From NCBI GenBank assembly GCA_944387285.1, contig CALXEH010000023.1, positions 1-35,346 on the forward strand: a stretch of DNA of 35,346 nt. Direction: 5' to 3'. This document shows, in pieces, positions 7,926 through 14,492 of the stretch; within the stretch, counting starts at the first letter, position 1; each line of letters begins with the position of its first letter. Source of the DNA: an uncultured Oscillospiraceae bacterium (lineage in GTDB: Bacteria; Bacillota; Clostridia; Oscillospirales; Oscillospiraceae). A program made the position numbers and the translations under genes. Under the pieces are notes generated by a model. The model saw only the letters and a program-made list of their open reading frames with translations, ran no database searches and was not told where the DNA came from.

Positions 7926-9044
7926 ATGAGAAACGAAGACAAGAGGACCTGGGCGGAGATAGATCTGGGCCGCCTGGAGCACAATTACAGACAGATACGC
8001 AGCGTGCTGCCCGAGGGCTGCCGTTTCGCCGGCCTCTGCAAGGCCAACGGCTACGGGCACGGCGCCGTCACCATAGCCAAAAGGCTCGAGCAGATAGGCG
8101 CCGACTGCATCGCCGTCTCCTGCTACGAGGAGGCCGCCGAGCTCAGGCAGGCTGGCCTGGGGATGCCCATACTCATCCTCGCGCCCAGCCCGGCCTTCCT
8201 CGCGCCGGATATCGCCCGGCTCGACGCCACCCAGACCATAGGCGACATCGACTGCGCCCGGCGCATGAGCCAGGCGCTCGCCGGCTCCGGGCTCTCGCTC
8301 AAATGCCACGTCAAGCTCGAGACCGGCATGGGCCGCACGGGCTTTTCCGTCGCAAGCCAAAAGGAGCTCGCGCAGATGAAGGAGCTGCTCGGCCTGCCCG
8401 GGCTCGAGGTCACCGGCGTCTTCACCCACTTCGCCGTCTCGGACGAGCCGCAGGAGAGCTTCACCCTGGAACAGTTCGGGCGCTTTACCTCCGCCGTGGA
8501 CGCGCTGGAAAATGAAACCGGCCGCAGCCTCGGCATCAGGCATTGCGCCAACAGCGGAGCTGTGGTAAACTTCAAGGAGACCTGCCTCGACATGGTCCGG
8601 CCCGGCCTGCTGCTCTACGGGCTCTACCCTGGCAGGGAACACGGCGGCCTCGACCTCAAGCCCGTCATGCGCCTGCTCACCCGCGTCGCCGAGGTGACCG
8701 AACACCACGCCGGGGATACGATAAGCTACGGCCGCATCTTTACCTGTGAGCGCGACATGCGCCTGGCCGTCATACCCGTCGGCTACGCCGACGGCCTGCA
8801 CCGGAGCCTTTCCGGGAAGTTCGACGTCGTCATAAACGGCAGACGCGCGCGGCAGGTGGGCCGCATCTGTATGGACATGTGCATGGTGGACGTGAGCGAT
8901 ATGCCCGAGGTCAGGGCCGGCGATATCGTCACCGTCTTCGGCGACGAGCCCGAGGCCACCGAGCTTGCGGATATAGCGGGCACGATATCCTACGAGCTGC
9001 TGTGCGCCATCTCGCCCAGGGTGCCGCGGGTCTATATTGAATAG
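7926..9044 (+). CDS. alr: Alanine racemase
   Basis: 372 residues. It converts L- to D-alanine for peptidoglycan, using PLP. The PLP lysine is Lys39 in the LCKANGYGHG motif. The second catalytic residue, a tyrosine, is in DTISYGRIF, and the C-terminal beta domain has IPVGYADGLHRSLSG and GRICMDMCMVDVSD. The ATG at 7926, with GGAAGG nine bases upstream, is preferred to a TTG at 7911 that touches the previous stop. It is co-directional with nnrD and the lipoprotein, and the MazF-type gene follows after 110 bases, mirroring the Bacillus alrA-ndoAI-ndoA order but without the antitoxin. Confidence 0.97.
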   Translation: MRNEDKRTWAEIDLGRLEHNYRQIRSVLPEGCRFAGLCKANGYGHGAVTIAKRLEQIGADCIAVSCYEEAAELRQAGLGMPILILAPSPAFLAPDIARLDATQTIGDIDCARRMSQALAGSGLSLKCHVKLETGMGRTGFSVASQKELAQMKELLGLPGLEVTGVFTHFAVSDEPQESFTLEQFGRFTSAVDALENETGRSLGIRHCANSGAVVNFKETCLDMVRPGLLLYGLYPGREHGGLDLKPVMRLLTRVAEVTEHHAGDTISYGRIFTCERDMRLAVIPVGYADGLHRSLSGKFDVVINGRRARQVGRICMDMCMVDVSDMPEVRAGDIVTVFGDEPEATELADIAGTISYELLCAISPRVPRVYIE

Positions 9045-9085
9045 GCGATGAATAAAACCTCGCGCTCCGTGTGAAAATAGCTATG

Positions 9086-9123
9086 GCGGTATAAGTACCG
9101 CTGCCCGTATCGTTACATATAAT
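9086..9123 (+). promoter_or_regulatory. Hairpin and -10-like box between alr and mazF
   Basis: A perfect 6-bp stem (GCGGTA, 9086-9091, with TACCGC, 9096-9101) is followed by a consensus TATAAT at 9118-9123. No good -35 lies at the right spacing; the hairpin occupies that place. mazF may therefore have a weak or activator-dependent promoter in addition to read-through from alr. Confidence 0.4.
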
Positions 9124-9154
9124 ATGAACGGGCACTATACGGAGTGTGAAGCCA

Positions 9155-9508
9155 ATGCAGAATTCGGTAAAGCGCGGAGACATCTACTATGCCGATCTGA
9201 GCCCCGTAGTGGGCAGCGAACAGGGCGGCATGAGGCCGGTGCTCATAGTCCAGAACGACACGGGCAACCGGCACAGCCCGACGGTGATCGCCGCGGCAAT
9301 AACCTCGCAGACGGGCAAGGCCAGGCTGCCGACGCATATCGAGCTGTCGGCGCGCAACTACGGCCTGAGCCGGGACAGCGTCATCCTGCTCGAGCAGATA
9401 CGCACGCTGGATAAATCCCGCCTGCGCGAGAGGATGGGCCAGCTCGACGGCCCTACCATGGACAGGGTAAACAGCGCCATAGCCGTGAGCTTCGGCCTGG
9501 CACAGTGA
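9155..9508 (+). CDS. mazF: MazF/NdoA-type mRNA endoribonuclease toxin, no adjacent antitoxin
   Basis: 117 residues of the PemK/MazF family: [20 protein letters not shown] at the N-terminus, [12 protein letters not shown], the AAAITSQ segment carrying the catalytic-region threonine, and the conserved [14 protein letters not shown]. Homologues such as EndoA of Bacillus cut mRNA at short motifs. The ATG at 9155 is preferred because GGAG at 9141-9144 is well spaced; a GTG at 9146 lies too close to it. In bacilli this gene follows an antitoxin gene next to alr. Here the 110 bases upstream contain no ORF longer than eight codons, so the cognate antitoxin is missing locally. Confidence 0.93.
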   Translation: MQNSVKRGDIYYADLSPVVGSEQGGMRPVLIVQNDTGNRHSPTVIAAAITSQTGKARLPTHIELSARNYGLSRDSVILLEQIRTLDKSRLRERMGQLDGPTMDRVNSAIAVSFGLAQ

Positions 9509-9516
9509 CAAAAGAA

Positions 9517-9539
9517 TCCCCCGGCATAACGCCGGGGGA
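9517..9539 (+). other. GC-rich stem-loop after mazF
   Basis: A perfect 9-bp stem, TCCCCCGGC and its complement, with loop ATAAC. No T-run follows on the plus strand, so it is either a weak terminator or an mRNA-stabilising hairpin between mazF and the next gene. Confidence 0.55.
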
Positions 9540-9562
9540 AAGAGAGCCTGGAGGTACATAAG

Positions 9563-10015
9563 ATGAAGAAATGGCAGATAATCGTTTTGGTCATAGCCGT
9601 CGCGGTGCTCGCGGCAGGCATAGGCGCCTACGCCGCCTCGAGCTACGGCACCCAGTCCGACCCGCTGGTCGCCATGAGCTACCTGGAAGACGTGCTCCAG
9701 CCCCAGATCGAAAACAGCCTGGACGCAAAGATCTCCGAGGCCACGAAGGGCCTCTCGAACGGCGGCAGCGCCTCTTTCACCGCCGTCAGCCTTGAGGCGG
9801 GCCAGAGCCTGAGCGTCTCGTCAGGCACCGAGATCGTGCTGCGCTCGGGCAGCTGCGCGAGCTCCGGCGCCCTCTCCGACGTCACCGCCGGCACCGAGCT
9901 CGGCTCCGGTGCGGAACTGACGGCCAACCACCTCTGCCTGGCCTCTGCCAGCGCCACCCTAACCGCCGCTTCCGCCGCCGCCCTCCTCATCCGCGGCAGC
10001 TACAGCCTGGGCTGA
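9563..10015 (+). CDS. Small exported or membrane-anchored protein, function unknown
   Basis: 150 residues. GGAGG lies eight bases before the ATG. The N-terminus (MKKW then about 18 hydrophobic residues ending GAYAASS) is a signal peptide or single anchor. A DPLVAMSYLEDVLQPQIENSL segment follows, then a small beta-type repeat region with GQSLSVSSGTEIVLRSGS, a D-TAGTEL motif and NHLCLA. This resembles a family of small secreted clostridial proteins of unknown role that I recognise by pattern (DPLVs-SYl and GTElilRSG motifs) but cannot name. It is followed by a terminator and may be cotranscribed with mazF. The ser/ala-rich C-terminal part looks poorly conserved. Confidence 0.75.
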   Translation: MKKWQIIVLVIAVAVLAAGIGAYAASSYGTQSDPLVAMSYLEDVLQPQIENSLDAKISEATKGLSNGGSASFTAVSLEAGQSLSVSSGTEIVLRSGSCASSGALSDVTAGTELGSGAELTANHLCLASASATLTAASAAALLIRGSYSLG

Positions 10016-10028
10016 CAACGTCAAAATA

Positions 10029-10070
10029 ACAAACCGGCCGGAACCGCTCAAGGCTCCGGCTGGTTTTGCG
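10029..10070. terminator. Bidirectional terminator between the exported protein and the RidA-like gene
   Basis: A 15-bp stem with one mismatch and one wobble (10031-10045 with 10052-10066), loop GCTCAA, flanked by T-rich tracts on both strands. It separates convergent transcription units and lies one base from the RidA-like stop codon. Confidence 0.85.
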
Positions 10071-10535
10071 TTATTGCTCCAATTCAACTATCATCTCGAT
10101 CTCTACCGGTATGTTGAACGGCAGAGCGGGTACAGCTACGGCGCTGCGGGCATGTTTGCCCTTCTCTCCAAAAACCTCCACGAACAGGTCAGACGCTCCG
10201 TTCATTACGGCCGGCTGATTATAGAAATCCGGGGCCGAAGCCACGAAGGCCAGAAGCTTTACAAAGCATTTCACCCTGTCCAAATCACCCAGTTCGTTCT
10301 TCAGCTGGCTGAGCAAATTGAGGCCTGCCAGGCGCGCTGCTTCGTAACCTTCCTGCTCCGTGAGCTCTGCGCCCACCTTGCCGAACACAGCCGGTTTCCC
10401 GTCTATGAACGCCCCGGCGCCCGAAAAATACAGCAGGCTGCCGCTGCGTCTGCATGTTACATAGTTTGCCATCGGCTTTGGCACCACCGGCAGCTCAAGC
10501 CCCAGTTCTTCGATGCGTTTTTCAATTTTACTCAT
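10071..10535 (-). CDS. RidA family protein (YjgF/YER057c/UK114), long subgroup
   Basis: 154 residues, longer than the roughly 128 of archetypal RidA because of an N-terminal extension. The family core is clear: SGSLLYFSGAGAF, a GYEAARLAGLNLLSQL helix, KLLAFVASAPDF and the C-terminal ARSAVAVPALPFNIPVEIE with the conserved arginine. RidA proteins hydrolyse reactive enamines and imines released by PLP enzymes. The ATG at 10535 follows GGGAGGA and lies 17 bases after the class V PLP enzyme, which suggests that it removes an imine made by that enzyme. Divergent subgroups may lack deaminase activity, so the reaction is inferred. Confidence 0.9.
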   Translation of the reverse strand: MSKIEKRIEELGLELPVVPKPMANYVTCRRSGSLLYFSGAGAFIDGKPAVFGKVGAELTEQEGYEAARLAGLNLLSQLKNELGDLDRVKCFVKLLAFVASAPDFYNQPAVMNGASDLFVEVFGEKGKHARSAVAVPALPFNIPVEIEMIVELEQ

Positions 10536-10552
10536 TTCAGGTGAATCCTCCC

Positions 10553-11761
10553 TCAGCTGCAGCAAGCCTCTATGGCGCTGAACAATCTGTCTATATCCCC
10601 GTAATTCAAAAAGTAATGCAGGCCAAGCCTGATCGTGTAATCCTGACCTATACCTCCGTGTGCGGAGTTCGGGCCTCCGTCCACCGCTGCATATACCCCG
10701 AACCCTTGCAGTTTTTCCGTCGAAAGCTCATATTTGCCCGGCACTCTGAGAACTACGATCTGCGAGCGGTTCTCTTCGTCGTAGGGATAAGCGATATCCA
10801 CTATCCCGCTTGCCGCGGCCTTCTCGTAACAATAGTTTGTCAGCCCGAGCGTATACTCCTGCACGTCCTTTTTGCCAAGGGAAAGATAGTGCTCTATAAC
10901 TAGGGAAACGCAATATATGCCTATATTGTTGAATCCGCCCAGCTCGTAGCGCCTTGCATCAGGATGAGGGTCCCAGTGCCGTTTTGCGGTATTGAACCTG
11001 TCTATGTCGCCGCCCCAGCCGGCACAGCGGCAGGGCAGCTTTTCGCGCAGTTCCTTTCGTATATACGCAAAGCCCACCCCGCGGAAATGGCAGAGCCATT
11101 TGTAATCGGTGCCGACCAGGAAATCTATCTTCATCTTCTCCACGTCGACTTCCATCACGCCGCATGACTGTACCGCATCCACTGCGAAAATGATGCCCCG
11201 CTCACGGCAGAAGTTCCCTATATACTCCATATCTGTCCTGTATCCGCAGGAACTCTCGACATGGTTTACCGCTATCACCCTGGTATGCTCGTCTGCGTAA
11301 GAGCATAGCTCCCGCGCGCTGATACACTCGTTTTCCGTCTTGGCCATCCGCACTTCCAGGCCGTCGGGCTCCCTGGCATTGAACGTAAACGGCGTCGTTA
11401 TAAACGCATTGTCAGCCATGACCACATTGTCGCCGGGCCGTATATCCAGGTTGCTCGTCAAAATCCCATACATCTGCGACGAAGAAAGGCCATATGCAAT
11501 GTCTTCAGGCCGGGCGTTGATCAGGCGGGCAAAAACCGGCCTCACCTCTTCCAGCATTGCATATTGCGATTTGCCATTTACCCCGATGTTCTGATGATAG
11601 CACCGCTGCCTGTTATTCTCTTCTGTGGCTTTCAGGACGTAGTCCGGCACAAGGCCGAAGGAAGCCGCGTTAAAGTATATGGATCCTTCCAGCGCAGGGA
11701 AATGCAGCCTCTCCCTTTGGAATTTTTCCAGCTCCAATTCAGCCTCTCTCCTTTGCTGCAT
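10553..11761 (-). CDS. Class V aminotransferase-fold PLP enzyme (desulfurase/epimerase-like)
   Basis: 402 residues from the ATG. The fold is that of class V aminotransferases: YFNAASFG at about 29-36 for substrate binding, the PLP-ring aspartate Asp195 in FAVDAVQS, and the Schiff-base lysine Lys221 in TDYKWLCH. Late motifs DGGPNSAHGG and TIRLGLHYFLN also fit. The group contains cysteine desulfurases, isopenicillin N epimerase-like enzymes and kynureninase-like lyases; substrate is not deducible. A TTG at 11737 is an alternative start: it lies one base after the permease stop and has AGGAGAGAGG just upstream, whereas the ATG overlaps the permease by 23 bases. Lies between the permease and RidA-like genes, suggesting one catabolic unit. 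Confidence 0.88.
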   Translation of the reverse strand: MQQRREAELELEKFQRERLHFPALEGSIYFNAASFGLVPDYVLKATEENNRQRCYHQNIGVNGKSQYAMLEEVRPVFARLINARPEDIAYGLSSSQMYGILTSNLDIRPGDNVVMADNAFITTPFTFNAREPDGLEVRMAKTENECISARELCSYADEHTRVIAVNHVESSCGYRTDMEYIGNFCRERGIIFAVDAVQSCGVMEVDVEKMKIDFLVGTDYKWLCHFRGVGFAYIRKELREKLPCRCAGWGGDIDRFNTAKRHWDPHPDARRYELGGFNNIGIYCVSLVIEHYLSLGKKDVQEYTLGLTNYCYEKAAASGIVDIAYPYDEENRSQIVVLRVPGKYELSTEKLQGFGVYAAVDGGPNSAHGGIGQDYTIRLGLHYFLNYGDIDRLFSAIEACCS

Positions 11762-13106
11762 ATTCGCTCTCTTTCTGCTCCCATGGCTCGTACGGGGCGC
11801 TCATGATGGCAATGAGGTCTATGCCCTTCTTTTTCAGATAGGCTATCCGGCCGAAAAAGTATCCGTAGCACAGCACGATCGTCGCTATAAGGGCGACCCA
11901 CACCATTCCGCTCGAGGTGGTTATAAGCGAGTAGGCCTCGTATATGCAGAAGCCAAGCGCCACCACTATGAGGCAGTATATGAGGCCGATAGGAAGCTTT
12001 ATAGGCGCGTTCTTATAGCACAGCGGATAACGTTTGCGTACACGAAGGGCCGGTATGAATTGAGTGACGGCTATTATTATGCCGAGGACGGAGGAAACGC
12101 TCATCAGAGTGCCCACATCGAGGCCGAAGGCTACCACCAGCAGGCCGCAGCCGCAAAACAGTACCAGGGACGCAGTCGACACTCCGTACCGGTTGTTCTT
12201 CATGAAAATGTCCGGCAGGACGCGGTCGCGAGCTATTACCTTGAGGTTCACGATCCCGCCGAGGATAGAACCGTTTATCGTCGTAGCCAAGGCAAACAGC
12301 GCGCCTCCGCAGATGAAAAACCAATAAAATGCGCTCGGCATAAACGCCTCGGCACAATCCGCCAGGGAACTCACCTCGCTCAGAGGCATAACGCCAGTGG
12401 TGACCACAGACATGAAGACATATATTATGCCGACGATGCAGGTCGAAAACAGGAAAGCCAGGATGACGTTTTTGCCCGGGTTTTTGACCTGTTCTGCATA
12501 GTTTACTCCCACATATCCGCCCATAAGGCAGGACGCTATAAGGCCCAGTGCGGCGCCGAAGGACAGAAAATCAACGTTTTCAAACGAAATGGCTCTTTCA
12601 ATGGTAAAATACTCCGGAGACACATTCGGCAGGCCCAGGAATATATAGCAGCCCAGAGCAACCACCAGCACGATGACCATCACATTCTGTACCAGCGCGC
12701 CTATTGAAACGCCAAAATAGCTGATGCAGCCAAATATTAGGATGACTATCACGGCAACTATGGTCTGATTCGCCGGCATCACCAAATTGAAATATTGCCC
12801 AAAAACCGTGGCGAGCAGCGCAAGCACAAACACGTTGAAAAGTATCTGTATAACCTGCAGGAATCCTATATACGGACTTACAAGCTTTGTGAGATACATA
12901 TAGAAGCCGTTTGAAGCCGGTATGGCTGAACTCGGTATTAGAGACGGCAAATAGCGGATTATTATCTCAATGACACCTACTATGCAGACAAACATCAGGG
13001 CCGGCCCTGCATAAGCCGCAGCCGACGGCATCGAGCCGAATATGCCGACACCTATGATCGTGCCGATGCACATACATGTCAGAGTAAATAAATTCATTTT
13101 TTTCAT
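11739..13106 (-). CDS. APC-superfamily amino acid permease
   Basis: 455 residues with about 12 hydrophobic segments. The N-terminal TM1 signature CIGTIIGVGIFGSMPSAAAYAGP is the unwound glycine helix that binds substrate amine and carboxylate in APC transporters, and NYAEQVKNPGKN after TM6 is typical of the AAT/APA families. It should import (or exchange) an amino acid or amine at the cytoplasmic membrane. AAGGAAA precedes the ATG. It is followed, overlapping, by the class V PLP enzyme. No strong promoter is visible directly upstream, so it may be read from the YheO-type regulator promoter across a 248-bp gap that contains an opposite-strand small RNA candidate. Confidence 0.9.
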   Translation of the reverse strand: MKKMNLFTLTCMCIGTIIGVGIFGSMPSAAAYAGPALMFVCIVGVIEIIIRYLPSLIPSSAIPASNGFYMYLTKLVSPYIGFLQVIQILFNVFVLALLATVFGQYFNLVMPANQTIVAVIVILIFGCISYFGVSIGALVQNVMVIVLVVALGCYIFLGLPNVSPEYFTIERAISFENVDFLSFGAALGLIASCLMGGYVGVNYAEQVKNPGKNVILAFLFSTCIVGIIYVFMSVVTTGVMPLSEVSSLADCAEAFMPSAFYWFFICGGALFALATTINGSILGGIVNLKVIARDRVLPDIFMKNNRYGVSTASLVLFCGCGLLVVAFGLDVGTLMSVSSVLGIIIAVTQFIPALRVRKRYPLCYKNAPIKLPIGLIYCLIVVALGFCIYEAYSLITTSSGMVWVALIATIVLCYGYFFGRIAYLKKKGIDLIAIMSAPYEPWEQKESEYAAKERG

Positions 13107-13153
13107 GCGTGAATTTCCTTTCTATATGGTCTTGTCGGTTTTGTACAAGTCAC

Positions 13154-13182
13154 TTGAAAATCCCACACGAGTCAGCTATAAT
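13154..13182 (+). promoter_or_regulatory. Sigma-A promoter of a putative small RNA
   Basis: -35 TTGAAA (13154-13159), 17-bp spacer, perfect -10 TATAAT (13177-13182), on the strand opposite to all neighbouring genes. An 11-bp palindrome CAAGTCACTTG (13146-13156) overlaps the -35 and could be an operator. Confidence 0.7.
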
Positions 13183-13188
13183 TTAGAT

Positions 13189-13280
13189 GTTGCCCGTGCA
13201 AATTCACATGCGGCGGCGAACTCTTTTCAAATGGCTGTTGGCTTGATCCCCCTGCGGCCATTTTGAGAAGAGTTTTTTAA
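13189..13280 (+). ncRNA. Putative 90-nt small RNA, antisense to the permease upstream region
   Basis: A near-consensus promoter (13154-13182) predicts a start at about 13188-13189. About 30 bases later there is a long hairpin (13219-13235 with 13257-13274; one bulge and one G-U) ending in a T6 run. The unit has promoter and intrinsic terminator but no ribosome binding site and no gene downstream on this strand. If the minus-strand regulator and permease are cotranscribed, the RNA is fully complementary to the intervening leader. It does not match 6S, SRP, tmRNA or any riboswitch I know. A first stem (GUUGC near 13189 with GCGGC near 13210) may precede the terminator. Confidence 0.6.
13219..13280 (+). 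terminator. Intrinsic terminator of the putative small RNA
   Basis: A 17-bp stem with one bulge, loop of about 21 bases, then T6 followed by AATTTCT. The T-run is on the plus strand only, so it is not the terminator of the minus-strand regulator gene. Confidence 0.75.
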
Positions 13281-13354
13281 TTTCTACCATATCACCCCTT
13301 TCCTTCGTCATCCCCTCTTAAACTCGATACCTTTCACCCCCCTTTATCCGGCTA

Positions 13355-14005
13355 TTATTTATTTGCATTGCCGTTTATTTCATTCAAGTAGTTATAAAGC
13401 GTGAATTTCGATATGGCAAAGAATTCGCACAGCTTAACATTCGCTTTGGCGATCTGCAGTACGCCCTTGCTCTTTAAAAAAGCCAGGGCAGCCAGCTTTT
13501 CCTTCTTGTTCATTTCACATGCCGGTTTGCCGATATTAGCCTGCACTTGGGCAAGATAGCCTTCCATCAGGTCGTTCACATCCTTGGCAAAGTGCTCATT
13601 GCCCACCTGTTGTGAGCCCGAACCGCCGTCATCAAGAAATTCCCTGAGCACAGGGGCTAGCATCGCCAGATGGCTCACGTCAACATTTATACATATAGAG
13701 CCGACAATTGCGCCGCTTTCATCTCTAAGGAAAGTGGTCGATGACTTTATCAGCCGCCCATCCGGCATGGTGCTGAAGTAGCTTGAAAACTCCTCCTCTT
13801 TGTCTCCCAGCTCATCCAGATGCTCAAAAAACAAATTTGTCGGGCAGCCGCCTATGGCCCTGCCGGACAACTCCCCATTGACTACATGGACTATCGTGCT
13901 CTCATAGCCTTTTGTAAAGTCATGCACAATGATCTCGCATTTGTTCCCAAATAGTTTTCCCAGGTTTTCAGTGAATTTTTTTATGAATTCAAAAGTATAT
14001 TCCAT
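13355..14005 (-). CDS. YheO/DauR-type transcriptional regulator (PAS-like plus HTH)
   Basis: 216 residues. The N-terminal two thirds is the YheO-type PAS-like sensor domain (KCEIIVHDF, RAIGG, then SSTTFLRDESGAIVGSICINVDVS). The C-terminal part, from about 155 on, is the associated helix-turn-helix with KEKLAALAFLKSKGVLQIAKA and a SKFTLYNYL recognition helix. DauR, a member, represses D-arginine catabolism, and relatives commonly govern amino-acid uptake and deamination genes. The ATG at 14005 is chosen because GGAAGGCGGG lies just upstream; starts at 14023 and 14056 are in frame but less well placed. The promoter carries two palindromes that are probably its own operators. Confidence 0.9.
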   Translation of the reverse strand: MEYTFEFIKKFTENLGKLFGNKCEIIVHDFTKGYESTIVHVVNGELSGRAIGGCPTNLFFEHLDELGDKEEEFSSYFSTMPDGRLIKSSTTFLRDESGAIVGSICINVDVSHLAMLAPVLREFLDDGGSGSQQVGNEHFAKDVNDLMEGYLAQVQANIGKPACEMNKKEKLAALAFLKSKGVLQIAKANVKLCEFFAISKFTLYNYLNEINGNANK

Positions 14006-14027
14006 GCATAACCCGCCTTCCATACCA

Positions 14028-14056
14028 ATATTACAAACTGATAGTTTGATTGTCAA
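14028..14056 (-). promoter_or_regulatory. Sigma-A promoter of the YheO-type regulator
   Basis: Minus strand: perfect -35 TTGACA (14056-14051), 17-bp spacer, -10 TAATAT (14033-14028); start near 14021. The spacer is almost entirely filled by a palindrome. Confidence 0.8.
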
Positions 14057-14078
14057 TAGAAATAAAACTAAAAGTTTG
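14034..14078. promoter_or_regulatory. Two candidate operators for the YheO-type regulator
   Basis: CAAACTGATAGTTTG (14034-14048) is a perfect 6+3+6 inverted repeat in the promoter spacer. AAAACTAAAAGTTTG (14064-14078) is a near-copy just upstream of the -35. Centres are 30 bases apart, about three helical turns, so two dimers could bind the same face. Autoregulation by the adjacent gene is inferred. Confidence 0.65.
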
Positions 14079-14123
14079 ATTTTTGCTTTCTTGTCGATTT
14101 GCTCAGGTTATGCTGCGTTCAGA

Positions 14124-14152
14124 TTGACAGGAGGCGGCGCGGGTGGTAGAAT
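14124..14152 (+). promoter_or_regulatory. Sigma-A promoter of the sdpR-like gene
   Basis: Perfect -35 TTGACA (14124-14129), 17-bp spacer, -10 TAGAAT (14147-14152). The start site is predicted at about 14159, inside the operator at 14158-14173. Confidence 0.85.
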
Positions 14153-14157
14153 ATTAT

Positions 14158-14173
14158 TTAACTGAACGGTTAA
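14158..14173. promoter_or_regulatory. Candidate ArsR/SdpR operator
   Basis: TTAACTGAACGGTTAA is a 16-bp inverted repeat with one mismatched pair, lying exactly at the predicted start site and just before the ribosome binding site GAGGTGA. Binding there by the first gene product would block transcription. Confidence 0.65.
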
Positions 14174-14186
14174 ATGAGGTGAGGGC

Positions 14187-14492
14187 ATGGGGCTGCAGGA
14201 GACTTTGCGGGCTTTGGCAGACCCTACGCGGCGGGAGATCTTGGAGCTGCTGCGTGAGGGCAGGCTGCCGGCCGGGGAGATAGCTGCGCATTTTTCCATG
14301 TCGGGCGCAGCGATTTCCAAGCATCTGGCGCTGCTCAGGGACGCCGGCCTGGTGCGCGACATGCGCAGCGGAAAGTTTATCTACTACGAGATCAACACCA
14401 GCGTGCTCGAGGATGTGCTGGCCTTCGTGAGCGGACTGCGTCCTGCTCAGGAAAAGGCCGGAAAGGAGCTGCGGCATGCGCAGGCCAAGTGA
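14187..14492 (+). CDS. ArsR-family autorepressor, SdpR-like
   Basis: 101 residues, one winged-helix domain. LRALADPTRREILELLREG at residues 6-24 is the ArsR N-terminus, GEIAAHFSMSGAAISKHLALLRDAGLV is the DNA-binding helix-turn-helix, and RSGKFIYYEI is the wing. No metal-binding cysteine pair is present, which together with the downstream gene points to SdpR-type rather than metal-sensing ArsR. In Bacillus, SdpR represses sdpRI and is released when SdpI traps it at the membrane. GAGGTGA precedes the ATG. The next gene overlaps by 17 bases, so the two are translationally coupled. Confidence 0.9.
   Translation: MGLQETLRALADPTRREILELLREGRLPAGEIAAHFSMSGAAISKHLALLRDAGLVRDMRSGKFIYYEINTSVLEDVLAFVSGLRPAQEKAGKELRHAQAK

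Noticed and set aside
9045..9154. A hidden antitoxin gene between alr and mazF
   Set aside because: Only an 8-codon ATG frame is present; no ribbon-helix-helix or AbrB-like sequence can be read in any frame.
13126..13143. A permease promoter TTGTAC-16-TATAGA on the minus strand (13148-13121)
   Set aside because: Its start site would fall inside the ribosome binding site of the permease, leaving no usable leader.
13187..13246. A 19-codon ORF at the start of the putative small RNA
   Set aside because: No ribosome binding site and the ATG would be at or before the predicted start site; chance is sufficient to explain it.
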